A DNA stretch of 35,891 bases from a virus. The notes under the pieces are model-generated. The model was not told the origin of the DNA. It ran no database searches and saw only the letters and a program-made list of their open reading frames with translations. Shown here in pieces: positions 25,044-31,289 of the stretch. A program made the translations under genes and the position numbers. Position 1 is the first letter of the stretch. Every line of letters starts with the position of its first letter. Where the stretch lies: IMG/VR virus record IMGVR_UViG_3300034198_016918, positions 1-35,891 of that record. One strand, given 5' to 3'.

Positions 25044-25481
25044 CTATGGCTTCAGGACCGCAACTGGGCATGTCCATGTCAAGACATGCTGGCTAAGGCC
25101 AGTGGTCAAACCGTCAATTGTCACGTCAGCAACATTGGAGCCGGGGAGCAGGATCTGTAGGCGGTTCAGGACAGCTTGGATGTTGTAGGCCCCGGTTGGG
25201 CTGGCCGGCTCCCACTGCGTCACCGTGAGGCGAAACATAGGGTTCTGATAGACCTCCCCGGTCTGGGCTGGCTGCGCGGATGTCCCCAGAGGTGAGCGCC
25301 AGACGATGATCTCTACCCCGCTCGGGCTGGTGGTAGGCTCCAGGGTTTCTTTGGGGAAAAAATGAGCCAGGGCCTTCCTGGTACCACCCGCAGCCAGGGT
25401 GTGGATGCCCATCAGGGGGGTCAGCACCGTGTCGGCCGCAAGGATGTCAAAGAGGGCGAGAGTGGTGGTGGGGAGAGGCAT
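25044..25481 (-). CDS. Tail terminator-like protein, 145 aa
   Basis: ATG 25481. The layout is that of tail terminator/completion proteins: an N-terminal helix (TLALFDILAADTVLTPLMG), a long loop, a beta strand in the middle (VEIIVWRSP), then FRLTVTQWE, a helix AYNIQAVLNRLQILLPG, and a strand at the end (LSQHVLTWTCPVAVLKP). Such proteins stop tail-tube growth. It lies directly before the tape measure and after the divergent accessory block, so the tail operon is split. The family call is by pattern only. Confidence 0.55.
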   Translation of the reverse strand: MPLPTTTLALFDILAADTVLTPLMGIHTLAAGGTRKALAHFFPKETLEPTTSPSGVEIIVWRSPLGTSAQPAQTGEVYQNPMFRLTVTQWEPASPTGAYNIQAVLNRLQILLPGSNVADVTIDGLTTGLSQHVLTWTCPVAVLKP

Positions 25482-25499
25482 GGTGAAGAAAGATAGAGG

Positions 25500-25538
25500 T
25501 CCCTATCCTGATCCGCACGGGCAGGTTATCGTAGGGTC
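25500..25538. promoter_or_regulatory. Divergent intergenic region with GGATCAGGATAGGG
   Basis: On the minus strand GGATCAGGATAGGGACC lies about 20 bases before the tail terminator ATG; on the plus strand GTAGGGTC abuts the ATG at 25539. The element belongs to the ATCAGGATAGGG-like family seen at several gene starts, so this is a likely divergent promoter region. Confidence 0.5.
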
Positions 25539-25748
25539 ATGCCAGATTCTGACCCGATTGCAAGGCTAGCGTCAGCGCCCATGGCACTGACGCTAGAGCA
25601 AGCATTTGAGATAGAGCGACACATGCATCTGTTGGATGATATTTCAGATGTGACTACTCTTCAAAACCTGTCTAAGCAATTCTTGGTCTTATGGATGCAG
25701 GAAAAAGCTGCCACAGCCTGGACCATGCGCCAACAATGGGGCCTTTAA
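25539..25748 (+). CDS. NblA-like small protein, 69 aa (tentative)
   Basis: The core ALTLEQAFEIERHMHLLDD and the end QFLVLWMQEKAATAWTMRQQ followed by WGL recall NblA proteins, which begin LSLEQQF and end near LKHQWGL. NblA is a small helical dimer that targets phycobilisomes for Clp proteolysis. The length fits the family. Some freshwater cyanophages are known to carry nblA, so the role would be dismantling host light-harvesting antennae. The similarity is remembered, not computed. It could be another short helical protein. It is the first gene of the plus-strand accessory block. Confidence 0.5.
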   Translation: MPDSDPIARLASAPMALTLEQAFEIERHMHLLDDISDVTTLQNLSKQFLVLWMQEKAATAWTMRQQWGL

Positions 25749-25752
25749 CGCC

Positions 25753-25917
25753 ATGGCTTGCGGCTTAGTCCGGCTAATCTGCGAAGAGCCCCTTACCCCA
25801 CCACCTGGGCAAGAGGGGAAACCTGTTGTGATTGAAGTCACGCCCCAACAAGTTTCAACTGAGCTGGCACGCCTCAGGCAAGACGGCTGGCAACAAATCT
25901 CACAATGGATCCTATGA
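25753..25917 (+). CDS. Small hypothetical protein, 54 aa
   Basis: ATG 25753 lies 5 bases after the previous stop. The product is soluble, with a beta-turn start (ACGLVRLICEEPLTPPPG) and a helix near the end (STELARLRQDGWQQISQW). Its end overlaps the transpeptidase gene (start at 25905 or 25914). The close packing supports translation. Function unknown. Confidence 0.55.
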   Translation: MACGLVRLICEEPLTPPPGQEGKPVVIEVTPQQVSTELARLRQDGWQQISQWIL

Positions 25918-26537
25918 CAACCTCTGAAGCAACCCCTGTCAAGACAGAGGCAGAAGCGAAGCCAGCATCAGCATTAAAGCCACAACCGCCAAGGTTGCCA
26001 GCCTGGCCCGTCGGCATGGTGGGGCCCAAAATCCGCCCACCCCTTAAGCCTGGTGATCATCATTTGATTGCTAACGATATAAACGAAACACTAACGGCTT
26101 ATACGCATGATGGGAAACTTTTGTGGCGCGTGCCTTGCCTGTGCCGTGGGCAAGGTGGCGAGGCCGAGTGGAAACGTACGGCAGAAGACACCCCACCCGG
26201 CCTATACAAGGTTAACAAAAACGGCACCTATCGGGATTATGAGACCGATCGCAGCGCCTTTAATTGCGATGGGAACCGCCAGAGCTACGGTTGGTATTCA
26301 TTCGACTTGCAGGGTCTTGAAGGTCAAGAAGGACCCAATAGCAAGCCCTACCGTGATGGAATCATGATTCATGGTGGCGGCTCAGCTTGTGGCTGGCCTG
26401 AAGCATGGCGGCCACGTCAAGAATTGCACCCAACACTAGGTTGCATAAGGCTACACAATGTAGACCTTAGGGATAAGGTTTTGCCATTGTTAGGCCTAGG
26501 TGAAATTTACATTTCAGTATTACAAGAGGCATCATGA
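25905..26537 (+). CDS. L,D-transpeptidase (YkuD-type)
   Basis: The catalytic block is clear: GIMIHGGGSACGWPEAW, followed by HPTLGCIRLHNVDLRD. This matches the YkuD pattern H-x-G ... S/T-x-G-C-x-R, with Cys as nucleophile. The N-terminal 40 residues are Pro/Ala/Lys-rich without a signal peptide. The core from about residue 50 has strands HHLIANDINETLTAYT and LWRVPC. Such enzymes make 3-3 peptidoglycan cross-links or attach proteins. ATG 25905 or 25914 may be the start. The gene is in the accessory block near lysis genes. A phage role in cell-wall remodelling or in blocking superinfection is inference. Confidence 0.85.
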   Translation: MDPMTTSEATPVKTEAEAKPASALKPQPPRLPAWPVGMVGPKIRPPLKPGDHHLIANDINETLTAYTHDGKLLWRVPCLCRGQGGEAEWKRTAEDTPPGLYKVNKNGTYRDYETDRSAFNCDGNRQSYGWYSFDLQGLEGQEGPNSKPYRDGIMIHGGGSACGWPEAWRPRQELHPTLGCIRLHNVDLRDKVLPLLGLGEIYISVLQEAS

Positions 26538-26905
26538 GCGCAACTGAAGATCTGATTCGGGATAATTTAGATGACCTACTTTTAGCACTGTCTCATGACA
26601 AGGAAGAGCGCAAGGCTTTGAAGCAACAGCTTGTAGAGAGCAGACAACAGTTTGAACAACTGCAGCAGCAATGTGCTGAGGCAATGGAATGGGCGCATGA
26701 AAATGCGCTGGCAGCGGTTGCCGTCAGGGAGCACGCAATCTTGCTCAAGGGCGTGGAATGGGAACGGCAACGGGTTTTGCTCCTGATCGCCATGGAACTT
26801 GACCGCCTTGAGGGGGAGGGCACTAATGCACTAGCCCTAAAACACCTTCGAGAGAACATTTTGCAAGTTGCTAGCCCCTGTCCAGATCTAGGCAAGGCAA
26901 GTTAG
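26534..26905 (+). CDS. Coiled-coil protein, 123 aa
   Basis: The start overlaps the transpeptidase stop (ATGA). The protein is almost all helix: EERKALKQQLVESRQQFEQ runs into LQQQCAEAMEWAHENAL, then WERQRVLLLIAMELDRLEG. Heptad-like spacing suggests a coiled coil; no membrane segment is present. It could be a small structural or regulatory protein coupled to the transpeptidase. Function unknown. Confidence 0.65.
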   Translation: MSATEDLIRDNLDDLLLALSHDKEERKALKQQLVESRQQFEQLQQQCAEAMEWAHENALAAVAVREHAILLKGVEWERQRVLLLIAMELDRLEGEGTNALALKHLRENILQVASPCPDLGKAS

Positions 26906-26931
26906 GATCAGGCCGGTCACCAGCGAAACCA
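26901..26931 (+). promoter_or_regulatory. TTAGGATCAG plus CACCAGCGAAACC leader
   Basis: TTAGGATCAG at 26902-26911 is followed by CACCAGCGAAACC at 26918-26930. It repeats the recT leader architecture (TAGGATCAG then CACCAGCGA). One A is missing compared with the copies at 4134 and 35627, and the following start is TTG rather than ATG. Confidence 0.5.
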
Positions 26932-28398
26932 TTGTTCAACCCTGATTTCTACCCCACCCCGCCCGAAGTAGCGGCCACCATGCTTGATTGCCTCGACCTA
27001 CGGGGCAAGACGATCCTGGAGCCCAGCGCCGGTAGCGGGAACCTGATCCGCGAGTGCCTCAACCGTGGCGCCGCTGAGGTGCTCTACTGCGAGCAAGAGC
27101 CCCAGCTTCGGGACATGCTGTTTGCGATCAAGGGTACCTGCCCCCTGGCTCGCCGCTACGGCAACTTCCTGAACGCCGAAGCGGCCGACGTGTCGCACAT
27201 TGACCTGATCGTGATGAATCCGCCTTTCTCGGCGGATGAGGCCCACATCCTCCACGCCTGGGAGATTGCCCCTCCAGGGTGCGAAATCGTAGCGTTGTGC
27301 AACTGGAACACGATCAGCAATTGGCGGGGCAATCCGCTCACTTCTAGGCCCGGCACCCGCCTTCAGCAGCAGTTAAGCTATTTCATTGAGTCTTACGGGT
27401 ACAAAGAACACTTAGGAGAGTGCTTTGCTGATGCTGAGCGCCCCACGCGGGTGAGCGTGGGCCTTGTGCGACTCACTAAACCTGGGCAACGTGTAAGTGC
27501 TGATGAGTTCGAGGGGTTCTTCCTTGGCCCTGATGAGATCGAAGCTCAAGGCCATGGGTTGATTCCTTATCGCAAGAGTCGAGAGATTGTTCAGCGCTAT
27601 GTTGGTGCCTGCAAAATTTATGATGAGCAAGTGGAGGCAGCCGTAAGGCTAAAAGAAACGTTGGGTGGATTCTTTGGCGGGGAGCTTGGCTTGCAAGTGA
27701 CAATTGATGGTGCCTCAGTTGCTAGGAATCGTTTTCGCAAAGAATTGCAGAAAGCTGCTTGGAAGCACGTATTTGATGAGTTTTTGCCGGCACAAATGGC
27801 AACTAGCCAGCTAGCAAAGGACATTAATAAGTTCGTTGAAGATCAAAGTAAAATTCCTTTTACCGAAAGAAATATCTATCGCATGCTGCAAATTGTAGCC
27901 GGCACTCAAGAGCAGCGTGTTGATCGTGCTGTTGAGGAGGCAATTGATAGTCTAACCCGCCACACAAAAGAGAATCGATATGGTGTTGAAGGTTGGGTGA
28001 CAAACTCTGGCTATATGTTGAATCGTAAATTTATTAGAGATTATATGGCAGAGTCAGGCTTTTCAGGGCGTGGAGATTTGAAAATCAAATCCTATAGCAG
28101 GCAGTCTGATGAGATTAGGGATCTAATTAAAGCGTTGTGTTTTATCACTGGGAGATCTTATGACGAGGTTCAGCAGCCAAAAAAATCAGAAGATGGATTG
28201 TATTGGCCCGGCGAGTGGTACGAATGGGGATTTTTTAGGTTTAAGCCATACAAGAAAGGCACAGTTCATTTTGAGTTTTTAGACGAAGAGGTGTGGGCTG
28301 CTGTTAATGCCCGCTATGCACGTATCAAAGGGCAGGTCTTGCCAGAGCAGCATCGGCGTCCTAAACGTGCCAAAAAGCGGCAGGAGGTAGCGGCATGA
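26932..28398 (+). CDS. Adenine-specific DNA methyltransferase with DUF4942-like region
   Basis: The N-terminal half is a class I methyltransferase: FYPTPPEVAATMLDCL, the SAM-binding motif ILEPSAGSGNLIREC, and the catalytic motif IVMNPPFS typical of N6-adenine methylation. The C-terminal 250 residues (ETLGGFFGGELGLQVTIDG, FRKELQKAAWKHVFDEFL, YGVEGWVTNSGYMLNRKFI) resemble DUF4942. The gene opens with TTG 26932 after a phage leader repeat. No restriction enzyme is adjacent, so the likely role is protection of phage DNA or gene control. The first 450 bases are GC-rich and the rest AT-richer, suggesting a mosaic gene. Confidence 0.87.
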   Translation: MFNPDFYPTPPEVAATMLDCLDLRGKTILEPSAGSGNLIRECLNRGAAEVLYCEQEPQLRDMLFAIKGTCPLARRYGNFLNAEAADVSHIDLIVMNPPFSADEAHILHAWEIAPPGCEIVALCNWNTISNWRGNPLTSRPGTRLQQQLSYFIESYGYKEHLGECFADAERPTRVSVGLVRLTKPGQRVSADEFEGFFLGPDEIEAQGHGLIPYRKSREIVQRYVGACKIYDEQVEAAVRLKETLGGFFGGELGLQVTIDGASVARNRFRKELQKAAWKHVFDEFLPAQMATSQLAKDINKFVEDQSKIPFTERNIYRMLQIVAGTQEQRVDRAVEEAIDSLTRHTKENRYGVEGWVTNSGYMLNRKFIRDYMAESGFSGRGDLKIKSYSRQSDEIRDLIKALCFITGRSYDEVQQPKKSEDGLYWPGEWYEWGFFRFKPYKKGTVHFEFLDEEVWAAVNARYARIKGQVLPEQHRRPKRAKKRQEVAA

Positions 28399-28730
28399 GC
28401 TGCACTGCTGATGTCTGGTATCCGCCATCTTGCGGGACAGGCAGCTTTCTATTTGCCAATCTACCTTTTAGAACCATGACAACAATCATTCCCAATCGCG
28501 ACATACAACACGGCGGGATGGAAGCCGTAGGTGCTATAGAGCAGCCCATTAAAGATCTAATGCGTAGTGGCAGTAACTGGAGCAAGCTATCGCCAGGATC
28601 TAAATCTGCCCTGGATATGATAGCGCAAAAGATAGCACGTATTTTATCTGGCTCTAATCCGCATGATCCGCAACACTGGGAGGATCTTGCGGGCTATCCT
28701 GAAGCTGCCATGCGTGACTGGAATCAGTAA
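28395..28730 (+). CDS. DUF6378-like phage protein, 111 aa
   Basis: ATG 28395 overlaps the methyltransferase stop. A second ATG at residue 28 (MTTIIPNRD...) may be the real start, because conserved sequence begins after it. The C-terminal half (SALDMIAQKIARILSGS, then HWEDLAGYPEAAM) matches a small phage domain I know as DUF6378, whose function is not established. The first 27 residues are not obviously conserved. Confidence 0.65.
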   Translation: MSCTADVWYPPSCGTGSFLFANLPFRTMTTIIPNRDIQHGGMEAVGAIEQPIKDLMRSGSNWSKLSPGSKSALDMIAQKIARILSGSNPHDPQHWEDLAGYPEAAMRDWNQ

Positions 28731-28734
28731 GCAA

Positions 28735-28743
28735 ACGGGAAAA
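28735..28743 (+). repeat. Partial GGGAAAAC junction motif
   Basis: A plus-strand copy lacking the final T, five bases after the stop of the gene at 28395. Confidence 0.35.
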
Positions 28744-28753
28744 CAAGAGATAA

Positions 28754-28805
28754 CAGCGTTGCCTCTTCGTGGTAGACTCGAACCATCCAGCGTTGCCTCT
28801 TCGTG
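28754..28805 (+). repeat. 18-bp direct repeat overlapping the nuclease start
   Basis: CAGCGTTGCCTCTTCGTG occurs at 28754-28771 and again at 28788-28805. The second copy ends in the GTG start codon of the nuclease gene. The 16-base spacer completes TGGTAGACTCGAACCA, which has TGGT/ACCA ends. Confidence 0.85.
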
Positions 28806-29147
28806 TTCCCTTTTCCTTTTGTCTATCGCCTTAAGAATGTAGCTCGTGTTCTTGATGGCGACACCATTGATGTAGACATTGATCTAGGCTTTAGCCTAAC
28901 CTTGCGACAGCGAATCAGGCTGATTGGCATTGATGCTCCTGAACTAACTAGGCCAACAGAGCGAGCAGAAGCAGAAGCAGCCAAGATTTTTGTGCAAAAA
29001 TGGTTTGAAACCCCAGGACTTGTCTTAGTTCAAACGACCAAAGATGACAAGTACGGTCGGATGCTCGGAGAGTTTCTCCGCGAAGGGATGCCCTCTCTTG
29101 GGAAAGCACTCCTTACGGCTGGATTGGCCAGGCCTTATAACCCATAG
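28803..29147 (+). CDS. Staphylococcal nuclease (SNase)-like protein, 114 aa
   Basis: A short SNase/thermonuclease domain: ARVLDGDTIDVDIDLG, QRIRLIGIDAPELTRP and a TKDDKYGRMLGEFLREG loop. The Asp residues after VLDGDT and in IGIDAPE are the usual calcium and catalytic positions, and the Lys-Tyr-Gly-Arg loop carries an active-site Arg. A C-terminal ALLTAGLARPYNP end is typical. It has no signal peptide, so it probably acts inside the cell, degrading host DNA or processing phage DNA. The start is GTG 28803, inside a direct repeat. Confidence 0.87.
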   Translation: MFPFPFVYRLKNVARVLDGDTIDVDIDLGFSLTLRQRIRLIGIDAPELTRPTERAEAEAAKIFVQKWFETPGLVLVQTTKDDKYGRMLGEFLREGMPSLGKALLTAGLARPYNP

Positions 29148-29159
29148 GGCCGGGCCCCT

Positions 29160-29200
29160 ACCAGGATCAGGGAAAACTGAAGCGGCCCTCAGGCCATCCC
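29160..29200 (+). promoter_or_regulatory. AGGATCAGGGAAAACT element before the gene at 29216
   Basis: This site joins the two motif families: AGGATCAGG and GGGAAAACT overlap in AGGATCAGGGAAAACT (29163-29178). It is followed by GGCCCTCAGGCCATCCCA, similar to GGCCTGAGGGCCATCCCA near 30826-30843, which precedes the gene at 30858. Confidence 0.5.
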
Positions 29201-29215
29201 ATTGCTCTCGCTTTT

Positions 29216-29764
29216 ATGGCCGACACTTCGTCCCCCACCAGGGTGTCTAATATCCACGTCGCAGGCTTGTGCGACATGGTGACGCAATACGCTATTGAAG
29301 CTAAAGAATCACAATCCGCCAGCATTGGTGGGGTGTATCTTGAGCCCGACATGACACGTGTCGCTACTTATCTGGACAGCCTGGACAAGTTTGTTGCAGC
29401 TGCTAACAAGAAGCCTCTTGACAGCCCCAAATCCAACAACCTGTTGGACGCGATGCTTAAGACTTTCCCTGCGGACGATGACATCCAAGGGATTGAAAAC
29501 ATCTACGTTAAACAGATTTGTCTGTATTTCCGTGGGATGTGGAATGAAGCCGCCCGTTGTCAGTCCGCAGACCTTACTACGGGTTTCTTGCCGCCTGATG
29601 CTCAGCGACTGCTGGATTATGTTGACTCTTGCCGCGATGTCTTGAATATGGCGAGCACCTTGATTGACATGCCAGAGAATAGGGACAATGTCCCTATTCC
29701 AGGTGGCGGAGGTGGCGGAGAGCAGTCTGCACGCAGCGGTCAGCGCTTTGCAAGGCAATTCTGA
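29216..29764 (+). CDS. Hypothetical protein, 182 aa
   Basis: ATG 29216 to TGA 29762-29764. The protein is soluble and helical, with EPDMTRVATYLDSLDKFVAA, IYVKQICLYFRGMWNEAARC and QRLLDYVDSCRDVLNMAS. The end is a Gly-rich tail (PIPGGGGGGEQSA) followed by an Arg-rich segment. It is not similar to a family I recognise. The Gly-rich tail overlaps another frame that may encode the next protein. A virion or lysis role is only a guess from the position. Confidence 0.65.
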   Translation: MADTSSPTRVSNIHVAGLCDMVTQYAIEAKESQSASIGGVYLEPDMTRVATYLDSLDKFVAAANKKPLDSPKSNNLLDAMLKTFPADDDIQGIENIYVKQICLYFRGMWNEAARCQSADLTTGFLPPDAQRLLDYVDSCRDVLNMASTLIDMPENRDNVPIPGGGGGGEQSARSGQRFARQF

Positions 29765-29945
29765 TGCCAGCAACGCCGTAGGTGTCCACGTAGCAACAGG
29801 AGCCCCGGTCTATCAATGTGAAAAGACTGGGGCTTTTTACTACCTGGGAACTTGCAGGCAGTATGTCTCAAGTCATTATGTAGGCCCATTAGTGCAGCAG
29901 GAAAAAAAGAAAAAGGCTAAAAAGCCTAAAAAGCACAAACACTGA
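29688..29945 (+). CDS. Small Cys- and Lys-rich ORF overlapping a terminator
   Basis: The protein-like core is GVHVATGAPVYQCEKTG, then AFYYLGTCRQYVSSHYVG, followed by a strongly basic end (EKKKKAKKPKKHKH). Two Cys could bind metal. The start is uncertain: an ATG at 29688 lies within the upstream gene in another frame, and a TTG near 29747 is possible. The stem-loop at 29801-29838 lies inside the coding part. The Lys-rich tail suggests nucleic-acid binding. Function unknown. Confidence 0.45.
   Translation: MSLFQVAEVAESSLHAAVSALQGNSDASNAVGVHVATGAPVYQCEKTGAFYYLGTCRQYVSSHYVGPLVQQEKKKKAKKPKKHKH
29801..29838 (+). terminator. Intrinsic terminator inside the ORF at 29688
   Basis: AGCCCCGGTCT pairs with AGACTGGGGCT around a 12-base loop: an 11-bp stem with one G-T wobble, followed by TTTT. 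It would end transcripts after the gene at 29216, unless antitermination or translation across it prevents folding. Confidence 0.75.
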
Positions 29946-29956
29946 TTTTCTTTCTC

Positions 29957-30103
29957 ATGGACAACCCTCAAAACGTAGCAGTCGTCCTAGGCGTTCTGCT
30001 TTCTGTCTCTGAAGCGCTCAGCCTGATTCCTACTATCAAGGCCAATGGAATCTTCCAGCTTAGTTTTCGTATTATTCGGAGCCTGTCTGGAAAAAAGGGC
30101 TAA
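29957..30103 (+). CDS. Small membrane protein, candidate holin, 48 aa
   Basis: ATG 29957 to TAA 30101. The first half is a hydrophobic helix (VAVVLGVLLSVSEALSLIPT), the rest is basic (FRIIRSLSGKKG). Short proteins with a similar VSEALxLIPxIKANGIFQL pattern occur in phages; I think some are marked as holins, but the assignment is not proven. Its last codons GGA AAA AAG GGC TAA contain an A AAA AAG slippery heptamer. A -1 slip would continue it through a stop-free linker into the lysozyme. It lies 11 bases after the previous ORF. Confidence 0.75.
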   Translation: MDNPQNVAVVLGVLLSVSEALSLIPTIKANGIFQLSFRIIRSLSGKKG

Positions 30104-30116
30104 GCGTCAGCTTTAG
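30077..30116 (+). promoter_or_regulatory. dnaX-like -1 frameshift signal
   Basis: CGGAG (30077-30081) resembles a Shine-Dalgarno sequence 9 bases before the heptamer AAAAAAG (30091-30097), which is in the correct phase (GGA AAA AAG). The bases just downstream can form CTAAGC-GTCA-GCTTTAG with one bulge (30100-30116). The -1 frame is then open to the lysozyme stop at 30789. The elements and spacing are those of the E. coli dnaX recoding site, though the distance to the stem is shorter. Confidence 0.6.
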
Positions 30117-30231
30117 TATTGGCCGCAAACGCGGATGGAAGGCGGATCTAATCCGCCTTTTTTATAAATGGTGGTTTGAGCTGACGCTACCTGCAAAGAT
30201 TGATGCAGCAGAGAAACAAGTTCCCGAGCCC
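30104..30231 (+). other. Stop-free linker in the lysozyme frame
   Basis: Between the TAG at 30061 and GTG 30232 the lysozyme frame is open for 56 codons with no ATG, GTG or TTG. It reads like protein: IGRKRGWKADLIRLFYKWW, FELTLPAKIDAAEKQVPEPV. It could be translated only through a frameshift or a rare start. The intrinsic terminator at 30141 lies inside it. Confidence 0.6.
30141..30163 (+). terminator. Intrinsic terminator between holin-like gene and lysozyme
   Basis: GGCGGAT and ATCCGCC form a perfect 7-bp stem with a CTA loop, followed by TTTTTT. It lies inside the stop-free linker and should reduce transcription into the lysozyme gene. Confidence 0.8.
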
Positions 30232-30789
30232 GTGAAGCCTGCTCCTGTTATTATTGAGCACGCACCAACGCCAGAAACTAAAACGCCTCTAGGTGGCGCC
30301 ATGTCAATTCATGCGCCATGGTCTCTTGAGCCTGGCCTTGCACTAATCAAGGAGTTTGAAGGCTTTGTTGGCACTGCTTACCCTGATCCGTTGTCAGGGG
30401 GTGAGCCATGGACAATAGGATACGGGTCAACCTACGTTAAGAGGAAGAAGGTTCAACGTGGGGATAGGATTACTCAAGCAGAAGCTACGACAGAGCTTAA
30501 GACAGAGCTAGCTAAGCTGGCTGAAAGGTTAGAGGATCGTATTCCATATTGGACTGAAATGAATGCAGCGCAACGCGGTGCGTTGTTATCGTTTGCTTGG
30601 AATTTAGGTGGCAGTTTTTATGGATCGCCTGGCTTCAAGACAATTACTTATGCCTTACAAAATAGGCGCTGGAAAGAGGTGCCAGACGCATTAAAGCTTT
30701 ACCGCAATCCTGGCAGCAATGTTGAGCAAGGCTTGCTACGTCGTCGCGTAGCGGAGGGCACGCTATGGCAGACAGGGTTGAAGGACTGA
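30232..30789 (+). CDS. GH24 lysozyme (endolysin)
   Basis: The T4-lysozyme-type (GH24) fold is clear: LALIKEFEGFVGTAYPDPLS contains the catalytic Glu (EFEGF). It is followed by WTIGYGSTYV, ITQAEATTELKTELAKL, LSFAWNLGGSFYGSPG and LYRNPGSNVEQGLLRRRVAE. It cleaves glycan bonds in peptidoglycan. No signal peptide is present. The best independent start is ATG 30301, which has AGGTGG 4 bases upstream and gives 163 aa; GTG 30232 gives 185 aa. The frame is also open upstream and may be reached by -1 frameshift from the small membrane protein. Confidence 0.9.
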   Translation: MKPAPVIIEHAPTPETKTPLGGAMSIHAPWSLEPGLALIKEFEGFVGTAYPDPLSGGEPWTIGYGSTYVKRKKVQRGDRITQAEATTELKTELAKLAERLEDRIPYWTEMNAAQRGALLSFAWNLGGSFYGSPGFKTITYALQNRRWKEVPDALKLYRNPGSNVEQGLLRRRVAEGTLWQTGLKD

Positions 30790-30815
30790 CTGATGGCGGT
30801 CTGGATCTGGGCTAG

Positions 30816-30857
30816 GATAGGGAAGGCCTGAGGGCCATCCCAAGGGCGTCTTGCAGC
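30816..30857 (+). promoter_or_regulatory. CTAGGATAGGG element before the gene at 30858
   Basis: CTAGGATAGGG at about 30821-30831 is followed by GGCCTGAGGGCCATCCCA, close to the GGCCCTCAGGCCATCCCA before the gene at 29216. The shared block indicates a repeated control region. Confidence 0.45.
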
Positions 30858-31247
30858 ATGGACTTTTCCACGTTTGAATTTCTCAGATCGACTAAACAAC
30901 GATTTGAAGAACTCGTAAATCAACTCACTTCATTCATTCCACTAATGGCTACACTTTTTGACCGGATTTCTGAAGTTGTTAATTTTCTCCTAAGTGAGAA
31001 AACTAAACTTCTGGAAGAAAATGCGCAGCTAAAAGAGCAACTGGCTCAAGCTCTTGCCAATGATGTTGCTGATGCCTCAGCCATCGCTGCTGCTCAGGCT
31101 GAGGCTGAAGCGGCTAGGGTTGTGGCTGATGAAGCCAAGGCCAAATCGGAAGAGCTTCAAACTCTTGTCGATGAGGATACGGCTGAAGACGCGCAAATTC
31201 TTGCGCTACTGGATGCTACTCTGCCACCTTCTGAGCCCACAGCCTGA
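30858..31247 (+). CDS. Coiled-coil protein, 129 aa
   Basis: ATG 30858. A hydrophobic-leaning N-terminal helix (FLRSTKQRFEELVNQLTSFI) leads into a heptad-patterned coiled coil (LSEKTKLLEENAQLKEQLAQ) and an Ala/Glu-rich repeat region (AAAQAEAEAARVVADEAKAK). It ends in an acidic tail. It resembles a trimeric or dimeric rod without a known domain. It lies after the lysozyme, with a control element of its own upstream and a terminator downstream. Function unknown; the rod-like sequence is compatible with a structural or membrane-associated role. Confidence 0.7.
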   Translation: MDFSTFEFLRSTKQRFEELVNQLTSFIPLMATLFDRISEVVNFLLSEKTKLLEENAQLKEQLAQALANDVADASAIAAAQAEAEAARVVADEAKAKSEELQTLVDEDTAEDAQILALLDATLPPSEPTA

Positions 31248-31258
31248 TCCCTATCAGG
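31243..31258. promoter_or_regulatory. Inverted repeat CCTGAT-CCCT-ATCAGG
   Basis: A 6-bp inverted repeat with a 4-base spacer that overlaps the stop codon at 31245. Its half-site equals that of the palindrome at 1342-1353. It may be an operator for the same regulator. Confidence 0.4.
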
Positions 31259-31289
31259 ATCTGCTAGGGTCTAGGGTGTGCGTCGGGCA

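Noticed and set aside
28771-28786. T-arm-like sequence GGTTCGAGTCTACC on the minus strand, suggesting a tRNA
   Set aside because: The T-stem does not pair properly, and no acceptor, D-arm or anticodon arm can be built around it. It is better explained as the spacer of the 18-bp direct repeat.
29664-29764. Programmed frameshift between the Gly-rich end of the gene at 29216 and the next frame
   Set aside because: The second frame is +1 to the first, and no known slippery or stop-slip arrangement is visible; overlapping genes are the simpler reading.
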